Shown here: positions 43,773 through 51,571 of the stretch, one piece after another
Position numbering within the stretch: the first letter of the stretch is position 1
Layout: each line of letters begins with the position of its first letter
Assembly (NCBI GenBank): GCA_947498595.1
Contig: CANMKX010000001.1
Span: 1-64,000, forward strand
Source: an uncultured Aquimarina sp.
Lineage (GTDB): Bacteria > Bacteroidota > Bacteroidia > Flavobacteriales > Flavobacteriaceae
Direction of reading: 5' to 3'
Length of the DNA stretch: 64,000 bases
Translations under genes and position numbers: made by a program
The notes under the pieces: generated by a model
What the model saw: only the letters and a program-made list of their open reading frames with translations
Database searches by the model: none
What the model was told of the DNA's origin: nothing

Positions 43773-43828
43773 TATGATTTCTAGAAACTAGTTAAGTATA
43801 TATTAGGGGATATAAATTAGTTTCAATG

Positions 43829-43863
43829 TAAAAGACCTTCGCAATATGTCGAAGGTCTTTTTA
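43829..43863 (+). terminator. Terminator after the LTD/spondin gene
   Basis: Stem AAAAGACCTTCG / CGAAGGTCTTTT with an 8-base loop and T-run. Confidence 0.9.
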
Positions 43864-43961
43864 TATACAATTATTTTATAATAATGTTAAAATCACCTTA
43901 AAATGTAGCTTACTTCAATAGGCATTTTTATATTGAAGAACAACTTAAAATAACTCATAAA

Positions 43962-45815
43962 ATGCGCTCATTTGAAATTAAAATGCTAATAATTATTAGC
44001 TTAATTACTACTCTTTTTGCATCTGCACAAAATACGACAACCTATGATGTTAAAGAACATTATACCAAGCAAGAGGTTGATATAGAAATGCGTGATGGAA
44101 CTAAATTACACACTACGATTTATGCTCCAAAAGATACCAGTAAAAAATACCCAATTCTTATGCAACGAACTCCTTATAGTTCTAGACCATATGGAGAAGG
44201 ACAATTTAGAAGAAGAATAGGTCCTAATGAGTTTTTAATGAAAGAAGGAAATATTATCGTTTATCAAGACGTAAGAGGGCGTTGGATGAGTGAGGGAGAT
44301 TATGATAATATGAGAGCATATATTCCTAAAAAGAAGAAGAAACAATTTGACGAATCAAGTGATACATACGATACTATTGATTGGTTGGTAAAAAACGTAA
44401 AAAATAATAATGGAAGAGTGGGTACATGGGGAATTTCATATCCAGGATTTTATGCAACATATTCGTTATTAGATTCTCACCCAGCGTTAAAAGCAGTATC
44501 TCCTCAGGCATGTATAGGAGATTTTTTCTTTGATGATTTTCATCATAATGGAGCTTATTTATTGAGTTATTGGAGAGCAACAGCTCTATTTGGGTATGAA
44601 AAAACAAAACCAACGACTAAAGCTTGGTATAAATTCCCAGAATTACCAAGTAAAGATCAATACCAATTTTTCTTAGATAATGGACCATTGTCTAATCTAG
44701 ATACATATTACAAAGAAGATAATGTTTTTTGGACACAATTGAAAGAACATCCTAATTATGATGAATTCTGGAAAAAAAGAGGAATTATACAGCATTTAGA
44801 AGATATTAAGCCAGCAGTAATGGTAGTTGGAGGATTATTTGATGCTGAAGATTTATACGGGCCTTTTCAAACATATAAAAATATAGAAAAAAGAAGTGAT
44901 AATTATAATACCGTAGTTTTTGGACCTTGGAGTCATGGAGATTGGGCTAGAAATAAAAAGCGACAAGCGATAGGGAATGTTTATTTTGGAGATGATATAT
45001 CCTTGGCTTTTCAAAGAGATATAGAGACTAAGTTTTTTAACCATTTTCTTAAAGGAAGTGGTGATAAAAATTCAGGATTACCAGAAGCTAAAATATACGA
45101 TACAGGAGTTAGAGCGTGGAGCGCTTTTAATGCATGGCCGCCAAAAAATACAACTAAGAAAAAATATTTTTTAAATGCTACAGGAAATTTAGGAGTAACA
45201 AGTGATGCTTCGGCAAATGAATTCATTAGTGATCCCAAAAAACCAGTACCTTATTCTGAAGATGTTAAGATGGTTTTCACTCCACGAAAATATATGACAG
45301 ATGATCAACGTTTTGCAGCTAGAAGACCAGATGTATTAGTTTATGAAACTGAAGCGTTGGATGGAGATGTTATTTTGGCAGGAGAAATATTAGCAAAATT
45401 AAAAGTAGCTACAACAGGAACAGATGCAGATTGGATTGTTAAAGTTATTGATGTATATCCTAATGATGCTAAAGATTATGATGAAACTCAAAAATATTTA
45501 AAAATGAGTAATTATCATATGATGGTTAGAAGTGAAGTGATGAGAGGGCGTTTCAGAAATGACTTTAGTAAACCAGAAGCATTTACCCCAAACAAAAAAA
45601 CGACAGTAAATGTTAAGCTTCAAGATGTTCACCATACATTTAAAAAAGGACATAAAATTCAAATTCAAATTCAGAGTACGTGGTTTCCATTAATAGATTT
45701 GAATCCACAAACGTATGTGCCAAATATTTTTAAAGCAAAAGAAACGGATTTTAAAAAACAAACTCATAAAGTATTCGGAGATTCTGAAATTGAATTTACA
45801 ATATTAAATAAATAA
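43962..45815 (+). CDS. CocE/NonD family hydrolase (X-Pro dipeptidyl-peptidase S15-like)
   Basis: A 617-residue secreted hydrolase; signal peptide ends ASAQ. A start at ATG 43983 would give a more typical signal sequence. The alpha/beta-hydrolase nucleophile is in GTWGISYPGFYA (about residue 154), the Asp in VGGLFDAEDLYG and the His in FGPWSHGDW. A C-terminal jelly-roll domain follows (about 430-617: DGDVILAGEILAKLKVATTGTDADWIVKVIDVYPND), as in cocaine esterase and PepX. It would cleave esters, amides or Xaa-Pro peptides in the periplasm. It is 18 bp upstream of the DUF885 lipoprotein gene, so the pair may degrade peptides together. Confidence 0.92.
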   Translation: MRSFEIKMLIIISLITTLFASAQNTTTYDVKEHYTKQEVDIEMRDGTKLHTTIYAPKDTSKKYPILMQRTPYSSRPYGEGQFRRRIGPNEFLMKEGNIIVYQDVRGRWMSEGDYDNMRAYIPKKKKKQFDESSDTYDTIDWLVKNVKNNNGRVGTWGISYPGFYATYSLLDSHPALKAVSPQACIGDFFFDDFHHNGAYLLSYWRATALFGYEKTKPTTKAWYKFPELPSKDQYQFFLDNGPLSNLDTYYKEDNVFWTQLKEHPNYDEFWKKRGIIQHLEDIKPAVMVVGGLFDAEDLYGPFQTYKNIEKRSDNYNTVVFGPWSHGDWARNKKRQAIGNVYFGDDISLAFQRDIETKFFNHFLKGSGDKNSGLPEAKIYDTGVRAWSAFNAWPPKNTTKKKYFLNATGNLGVTSDASANEFISDPKKPVPYSEDVKMVFTPRKYMTDDQRFAARRPDVLVYETEALDGDVILAGEILAKLKVATTGTDADWIVKVIDVYPNDAKDYDETQKYLKMSNYHMMVRSEVMRGRFRNDFSKPEAFTPNKKTTVNVKLQDVHHTFKKGHKIQIQIQSTWFPLIDLNPQTYVPNIFKAKETDFKKQTHKVFGDSEIEFTILNK

Positions 45816-45833
45816 CTAAAACCTCTAAATAAA

Positions 45834-47666
45834 ATGAAAAAAACAAATTTAGCTCTTCTATTTGTGTCGGTGGCTCTTGCTGTTGGTTGTAAACAAGAAC
45901 CTAAACAAGTAGAAAGTGTAGCACCAACAGAAGGTGAAATAAAAATTGCTTCGAAAAAATTAAACGATTGGTTTGAAAGTAATTTTAAAGAAGAAGTAAA
46001 AGAATCACCAATGATGCAAACCTATTTAGGTGTCAAAACTGCAGATTATGGTAAATGGGATGATATTTCAAAAAAACAAGAAGATAAAGATTTAAGCGTA
46101 GCCAAAGAACGATTAGCATACCTTGAAGATTCTGTTGATGTTAAAACATTGGATGAAGCTACAACTTTGAGTTATAAATTATTAAAAGAAGATTTAAAGA
46201 ATTCAATTGCTGATCATCAATATAGATTACATACATACCCAGTAAATCAAATGCATGGAATGCAAGCAGAAATCCCTGCTTTTTTGATTAATATGCATAG
46301 AATCGAAAATAAAAGTGATGCTGAAGCATATATTTCTCGATTAAATGGAATGAATGGCTTATTTGGGCAATTAGTTACAAACTTAGAGGAAAGAGAGAAA
46401 GTAGGAATTTTGCCTCCAAAATTCGTATATGCTAAAGTTCTTGAAGATAGTAAAAACATTATCAAAGGTGTGCCATTTGATAATTCATCTAAAGAAAGTA
46501 CTTTATTGAGTGATTTTAAGAGCAAAGTAAATGGTATAGAACTAAAAGATGAAGAAAAGAATGAATTAATAGCAAAAGCAGAAAAAGCACTTGTAGAAAA
46601 TGTAAAACCTGCTTATGAAAAACTAATAGCTACTCTAGAAGCTCAAGAAAAGATAGCTACTACAGACGATGGCGCTTGGAAATTTCCTAATGGAGCTGCG
46701 TTTTATAACAACGCTTTGCAACGTACTACTACTACTACAATGACTGCTGAGGAAATTCATACGTTAGGATTAGCAGAAGTAGCGAGAATACATAAAGAGA
46801 TGGAAGCTATAAAAGAATCTGTAAAGTTTGAAGGAACGTTACAAGAGTTCTTCAAGTTTATGAAAGAAGATAAGCAATTTTACTATCCAAATACAGCAGA
46901 AGGTAAAGCAACTTATTTGAAAGAAGCAGTAACTCTAATTGATACAATGAAATCTAAATTAGATGAACTATTTATTACTAAACCTAAAGCAGATATTAAT
47001 GTTAAAGCTGTAGAAGCATTTAGAGAAAAAAGTGCGGGTAAAGCTTTTTATCAACGAGGAACTCCAGATGGATCTAGACCAGGTACTTATTATGCAAATC
47101 TTTATGATATGGAAGCTATGCCGATATATCAAATGGAAGCATTAGCATACCATGAAGGAATTCCGGGACATCATATGCAAATATCAATAGCACAAGAATT
47201 AAGTGATATTCCTAAATTTAGAAAATTTGGAGGCTATACAGCGTACATTGAAGGATGGGGATTATACAATGAGTTTTTACCAAAAGAAATAGGTATGTAT
47301 AGTGATCCATATTCTGATTTTGGAAGATTGGCAATGGAATTATGGAGAGCATGTAGATTAGTTGTAGATACAGGAATTCACGCAAAGAAATGGACAAGAA
47401 ATCAAGGGATTAATTATTACGTAACTAATACTCCTAATGCAGAAAGTGATGCTGTAAAAATGGTAGAGCGACACATCGTAATGCCAAGTCAAGCTACAGC
47501 ATATAAAATAGGAATGATTAAAATATTAGAATTGAGAACTAAGGCTAAAGAAAAGCTTGGAGATAAATTTGATATAAGAGAGTTTCATGATGTTGTTTTA
47601 ACTAACGGAGCCGTACCATTAACAGTTTTAGAAGAACTAGTAAATACGTGGATTGCTAGTAAATAA
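45834..47666 (+). CDS. DUF885 family lipoprotein, putative metallopeptidase
   Basis: A 610-residue lipoprotein (ALAVGC, lipidated Cys about residue 19). The family signature is clear: RPGTYYANLYDME, then ALAYHEGIPGHHMQISIAQEL (about residues 439-459), which resembles a zinc-binding HE..xxHH arrangement, and GGYTAYIEGWGLYNEF further on. DUF885 proteins are related to metallopeptidases, but substrates are largely unestablished. It follows the CocE-type hydrolase gene within the same transcript, suggesting peptide or ester breakdown at the cell envelope. The terminator hairpin overlaps the convergent gene's end. Confidence 0.88.
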   Translation: MKKTNLALLFVSVALAVGCKQEPKQVESVAPTEGEIKIASKKLNDWFESNFKEEVKESPMMQTYLGVKTADYGKWDDISKKQEDKDLSVAKERLAYLEDSVDVKTLDEATTLSYKLLKEDLKNSIADHQYRLHTYPVNQMHGMQAEIPAFLINMHRIENKSDAEAYISRLNGMNGLFGQLVTNLEEREKVGILPPKFVYAKVLEDSKNIIKGVPFDNSSKESTLLSDFKSKVNGIELKDEEKNELIAKAEKALVENVKPAYEKLIATLEAQEKIATTDDGAWKFPNGAAFYNNALQRTTTTTMTAEEIHTLGLAEVARIHKEMEAIKESVKFEGTLQEFFKFMKEDKQFYYPNTAEGKATYLKEAVTLIDTMKSKLDELFITKPKADINVKAVEAFREKSAGKAFYQRGTPDGSRPGTYYANLYDMEAMPIYQMEALAYHEGIPGHHMQISIAQELSDIPKFRKFGGYTAYIEGWGLYNEFLPKEIGMYSDPYSDFGRLAMELWRACRLVVDTGIHAKKWTRNQGINYYVTNTPNAESDAVKMVERHIVMPSQATAYKIGMIKILELRTKAKEKLGDKFDIREFHDVVLTNGAVPLTVLEELVNTWIASK

Positions 47667-47691
47667 AAAATAAAACTAAAAAAAAGAACTT

Positions 47692-47723
47692 AAACCATCA
47701 TTATTAATTAATAATGGTGGTTT
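47692..47723. terminator. Bidirectional terminator
   Basis: AAACCATCATTATTAA / TTAATAATGGTGGTTT, one wobble pair, T-runs on both sides. It overlaps the last codons of the minus-strand GH25-like gene. Confidence 0.8.
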
Positions 47724-48414
47724 CTTTTATAAATTCAATTAAATCATTTTTAGAGCCATTGAAAAAATTGATCTTATTTTCTTTTTTGTCAATAGATGGG
47801 TATCCTTTTACAAAACGCCATCCTGTTTTTTTCCATTTTGAGGGTAGTTTCCAAATATCATCATCTGTTTCAGAATGAATACATAGTGGAAATTTAGAAA
47901 ATAAAGAAGTCGTAAGTAACTTATCGGCTAAATCTTTATCAGTAGAAATTATAGGAATCTTACCAGTCTTAATTCTTAATTGAGTTAGAAAAATTAATAA
48001 ATCTTTTTGATAATTTTTCGGATTAATGATCTGATGCTTTTTTGCGTGTATATTAACTATAATAGGTAATTCTTGAGGATTGAGCTTACCAACTGCTTTT
48101 ACAATAGGAGCTACTTGCTTTATAGGTGGGATTTTACAATCGTAAATATGATATGCACCTCTAATTAAATGATTAGATTTTAAGTGTTTCCATTGTTTTG
48201 AAAAATTTCCATTTAACGAGTCACCAACAGTAACATTACTTACAACATAAGAAACATCACTATAATGTATTTGTTGTAAATTGTTTACATATGTAATGTC
48301 AATACCTTTAGCATATTTTGAAGTATCTAATTGATAAGGATTACAACTAATAAATAGTAAAGAGGTAAATATCAAAAAGATAAATAAAGTATGAATCGAA
48401 TTGTTTTTAAGCAT
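47704..48414 (-). CDS. GH25 lysozyme-like lipoprotein, catalytic residues apparently lost
   Basis: A 236-residue lipoprotein (FTSLLFISC; Cys about residue 24). The body follows the GH25 muramidase pattern: KGIDITYVNNLQQIHYSDVSYVV, a T-x-G segment, and IRGAYHIYD, then the strand LPIIVNIHAKK where active enzymes have the catalytic D-x-E (LDxE). Both acidic residues are missing there; the N-terminal Asp of GID remains. Peptidoglycan binding without cleavage, or another role, is therefore more likely than lysozyme activity. The flanking minus-strand genes belong to the export cluster, 220 bases away. Confidence 0.65.
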   Translation of the reverse strand: MLKNNSIHTLFIFLIFTSLLFISCNPYQLDTSKYAKGIDITYVNNLQQIHYSDVSYVVSNVTVGDSLNGNFSKQWKHLKSNHLIRGAYHIYDCKIPPIKQVAPIVKAVGKLNPQELPIIVNIHAKKHQIINPKNYQKDLLIFLTQLRIKTGKIPIISTDKDLADKLLTTSLFSKFPLCIHSETDDDIWKLPSKWKKTGWRFVKGYPSIDKKENKINFFNGSKNDLIEFIKETTIIN

Positions 48415-48636
48415 TTTATTTTGAAATAAGCTTGTAATATTAAGTCGTAAAAGTAGTTGATTATCTAAGAATAAAATAATAAAAAGTAGGGGGAAAAACC
48501 ACTTTTTTTATGGATAAACCAGTAGTAAGATGTTTTTTACTTGTTTTAAATAGTAGTAATATAAAATAAATTTAAGATTTATATAACATATATCTTATTG
48601 AAATAGTGGCGTAACTAAAATATAAATTATAGCATA
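48415..48636. other. Intergenic region with G-rich hairpin
   Basis: No ORF is supported. It contains AAAAGTAGGGGGAAAAACCACTTTT-type sequence near 48484-48508 that can form a short hairpin ending in a T-run on the plus strand. A similar tagggggaaaa string occurs near 10940. Function unknown. Confidence 0.3.
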
Positions 48637-49791
48637 TTATTGTTTTTGAATTATATCAAGCACTATTTTTTTTAATTGATGGTATTCGAAATTTTTGCTA
48701 AGGTGACCAATAACAGAATGTTTTCCTTTTTTATCCATACCTATAATATATTTTGATGCAGCTTGATCATTCATTATAGGAGATGTTTCTGTTTGTACAG
48801 TAAATTCTATTTGATTATTCATGTTTATAATATAAAAAATGTGTTTATAGTATAAATCCCCTTTTTTAACTTCATAGCGTTCAAAAGCTTGAATTAAATT
48901 GTTCTTGTATTCAAATTGATCAAAACAGAACATTTCTTTTAATTTCCCAGATAGTTGTTGCTTGTAGTATGCTTCGTATAGTTTCTTACGATATGGAATT
49001 ACTTTGCTATATTCTTTTTTTGCATAAAGGGTTTGTATAATTTTAGCATAAGCAGCATAGTCATAAGGATCTAAATCAATCACTTCTTTAAATGCAGTTT
49101 CAGCTTTATTATAATTATTATTGAGTAATTCAAAAATACCAATGTTATATACTATCGTTGTATATCTGATAGAATCAGGAGATATTTTTTCTTTTGCAGT
49201 ATAAAATGCTTTTAATGCTTTTTGATCTTCTTTTATTTCTGCATAAATCTGCGGAATCATTATATATGGTCGATCAGTAGATAATTTTCTTTCAGTAGCA
49301 TTTTTATAATAGTTCATAGCTAAATTAAGATTTCCAATATTTAAATATGAATCACCTAAAGCACTGTAGTAATCTCCTTTATGAGAATTGATATGAATCG
49401 CCTTTTTTAAGCATATAATCGCTTTGTCGAATTCCTCAAGATAATTATGTGATAATCCTTTTATATAATGAGTTTCAGATAAATTAGAATCCTTGTCTAG
49501 GGATAATTGCATGTACTTTAAAGCGTTAATATGATCAACTTTTACATAATATGCCATTCCGATATAATAAATAGCTTTTGCAGGATACAAATCTGCGTGA
49601 TCGGTATAGTTTTTTATAATATAATTATACTGTTTAGAAAAATACAAATCTCTTAAGGTATGCGTTATATCCTCTTGAGAAGATGCAGTAAATGATACTA
49701 TGGACCCTATAAAAAGGAGTATGATTTTTTGATATGTAAACAATATTTGAGGAATAATATGAATTGTATTTATAATAATAAAATGATGCAA
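48637..49791 (-). CDS. Secreted TPR-repeat protein
   Basis: A protein of up to 384 residues with repeated tetratricopeptide units, for example HYIKGLSHNYLEEFDKAIICLKKAIHIN, YYSALGDSYLNIGNLNLAMNYYKNAT and AETAFKEVIDLDPYDYAAYAKII, covering about residues 40-270. The C-terminal 100 residues are not TPR-like. An export signal (KIILLFIGSIVSFTASSQ) lies about residues 22-39. The tracked start is TTG; an internal TTG at codon 17 would give a cleaner signal peptide, so the exact start is uncertain. It begins 12 bp after the S26-like gene on the same strand and may be an accessory protein of the export cluster. Confidence 0.75.
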   Translation of the reverse strand: MHHFIIINTIHIIPQILFTYQKIILLFIGSIVSFTASSQEDITHTLRDLYFSKQYNYIIKNYTDHADLYPAKAIYYIGMAYYVKVDHINALKYMQLSLDKDSNLSETHYIKGLSHNYLEEFDKAIICLKKAIHINSHKGDYYSALGDSYLNIGNLNLAMNYYKNATERKLSTDRPYIMIPQIYAEIKEDQKALKAFYTAKEKISPDSIRYTTIVYNIGIFELLNNNYNKAETAFKEVIDLDPYDYAAYAKIIQTLYAKKEYSKVIPYRKKLYEAYYKQQLSGKLKEMFCFDQFEYKNNLIQAFERYEVKKGDLYYKHIFYIINMNNQIEFTVQTETSPIMNDQAASKYIIGMDKKGKHSVIGHLSKNFEYHQLKKIVLDIIQKQ

Positions 49792-49803
49792 TTTAAATAT
49801 TTT

Positions 49804-50106
49804 TTAAATGTTTATTGCAATTACTTTAGCAATGATATCTTTTTTTGATATCCAACCATTTAGTTTTCCTAAATTATTACCAATAAGAACTTGTTCATCA
49901 GTAATATCTTTTATGATATGTAATATGTAGTTTTTTTTCCAATTGATGAATACTATATCGTTAATATAAATTTTATTAAGATCGATACTTTGCAATGTAA
50001 TTAGTTGTCCGCTATTAATAATTCCCTTCATGGAGTTACCAATAGGTCTTATACTACATATTTGATTTTTTTTTAAAGCAATCAAGGCTTCTTTTACCCA
50101 CCCCAT
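49804..50106 (-). CDS. Small S24/S26-like serine peptidase domain protein
   Basis: A 100-residue soluble protein without signal or membrane helix. RPIGNSMKGIINSGQLITL (about residues 20-38) matches the GxSMxPxxxxGDxxxx box of signal peptidase I and LexA-type proteases, with Ser25 as candidate nucleophile. INDIVFINWKKNYILHIIKDI supplies His63, 38 residues later, where most S24/S26 enzymes have Lys but SipW/Sec11-type enzymes have His. GNNLGKLNGWISKKDIIAKVIAI matches the closing GDN...D...I.GKV strand. It lies between the HlyD and TPR genes of a peptide-export cluster, so a precursor-processing role is plausible but unproven. Confidence 0.65.
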   Translation of the reverse strand: MGWVKEALIALKKNQICSIRPIGNSMKGIINSGQLITLQSIDLNKIYINDIVFINWKKNYILHIIKDITDEQVLIGNNLGKLNGWISKKDIIAKVIAINI

Positions 50107-50221
50107 TTATTGAGTAATAAAATTTTTATGACGAAAAGAGATAATTATGTAAGTAAGAGGTACAAAATTAGAAAAGATAGTTTTCATAAATAGGATTTGA
50201 TGATGAATGTGTAGTAAAAAT

Positions 50222-50279
50222 ACAAATAAAATTATAAAAGGCAATTCAAATTTGAATTGCCTTTTATAATTTTATTTGT
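50222..50279. terminator. 58-bp perfect palindrome at the end of the HlyD gene
   Basis: Two 29-base arms (centre GCAATTCAAATTTGAATTGC) match without a mismatch and include the HlyD stop codon. It acts as a strong terminator for the exporter operon on the minus strand. Its length is well above other terminators here. Confidence 0.82.
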
Positions 50280-51570
50280 CAATCAATTTTCTGAACTGAT
50301 AAAAGAATCGTTCGATAAGTCTAAGATCCTCTGTGATAATTTCGACAACCCCTCTCATTTCTTGTTTAAAAGGTATTTCTTTATCGTAAGTTGTGATTAA
50401 TCGATCAGGTAAACTAACATCTATCGTGTATACGCCATCTTTATTAGGTAATAAAGAAATTCTTCTAACAGTACCTTTTAAAGTCCCAAATTCGTTATCA
50501 GGAAAATTTTCTAATTTAATATTAGCAACTTGACCAACTTTAATTTTACCAGAATTTAATGAAGGAGCTTTTATTCTTGCTAAATAAGACGAATGTTGAG
50601 TAGGAACGATAGAAAAAACTAGGTCGCCTGCATTTACAGTTTGATTTTCATTCCAGTAATCCAAAAAGGATACATGTCCAGCAATATCTGATTTTAAAAC
50701 ATATCTAAGTTCCCAATCTTTGATACTTTTTTTAAGTTGATTAAAAGATTGTAAAACTCGATTAAATAAATTTATTTCTTCTTTACGTTTATTAATATTT
50801 GTACCAATAGATACTTTATTAGCATTGCTAATACTTTCTGTAATTTGAGAAATGGTTAGACTATTATTTTCATAGTTTTTTTTAGAAGCTAAATATTCAA
50901 GTTCTTTATTGTCATATTCTTGTTTCGAAATTCTCCCCTTATCAAATAAAGATTGATGTCTTAGATAATCAGTTTTTCTTAAGGTGAGTTCGGCTTGACT
51001 TAGTTTTTCTTGAGCTTTTAAACTCTCTAATCGACGGTATAACTCTGATAAAGTTACTTGATTAGCTAGTGCTTCACTAGAATAAGGTTGGAGCTCTTTA
51101 TTTAATAGGTACTCGGTATAATTGTTTTCAAAAAGCGCATAATCTGTTTCTATATCTCCTAATATCAATATCAAAGGCATATTTTGAATAGGAAAAGAAA
51201 AAGATTTTTTATTTACTCTAATTGTATCAATTACAGACTTCAAGAAAAAGACATCCTTATAATTGGCTGTGTTTTCTATAATAGCTAAAGGAGTATTTCT
51301 AGGTACAATTTGATTATCTTTTACAAGAATAGTATCTATTTTACCTGTAGTTTTAGCAAATTCTTTTTGAGGTGGAATCGTAGTTGTAATGATTGCTTCT
51401 GCAGGGATTACATCTGGATATTTGATTAACCATGAAATAAATAGAATTACAAGTACCAAAATAAAAATTAACATATTCCCCCATCTAATCATCCAATGTG
51501 GTACCTGAGTCAGAATTTCCTGGACCTCTTCGCTTCGTAATTGTATGTCGTCTAAATTATTTTCTGGCAT
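50272..51570 (-). CDS. HlyD-family periplasmic adaptor (membrane fusion protein)
   Basis: A 432-residue protein. One N-terminal membrane helix (WGNMLIFILVLVILFISWLI, about residues 30-49) is followed by a lipoyl-like beta-hairpin domain (GKIDTILVKDNQIVPRNTPLAIIE). A long coiled-coil spans about 170-265, and a C-terminal lipoyl/beta-barrel half contains VLKSDIAGHVSFLDYWNENQTVNAGDLVFSIVP. It bridges the C39-ABC transporter to an outer-membrane channel of TolC type, which is not encoded in the window. It starts 1 bp after the ABC stop, so the genes are tightly coupled. Confidence 0.93.
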   Translation of the reverse strand: MPENNLDDIQLRSEEVQEILTQVPHWMIRWGNMLIFILVLVILFISWLIKYPDVIPAEAIITTTIPPQKEFAKTTGKIDTILVKDNQIVPRNTPLAIIENTANYKDVFFLKSVIDTIRVNKKSFSFPIQNMPLILILGDIETDYALFENNYTEYLLNKELQPYSSEALANQVTLSELYRRLESLKAQEKLSQAELTLRKTDYLRHQSLFDKGRISKQEYDNKELEYLASKKNYENNSLTISQITESISNANKVSIGTNINKRKEEINLFNRVLQSFNQLKKSIKDWELRYVLKSDIAGHVSFLDYWNENQTVNAGDLVFSIVPTQHSSYLARIKAPSLNSGKIKVGQVANIKLENFPDNEFGTLKGTVRRISLLPNKDGVYTIDVSLPDRLITTYDKEIPFKQEMRGVVEIITEDLRLIERFFYQFRKLIDK

Positions 51571-51571
51571 T

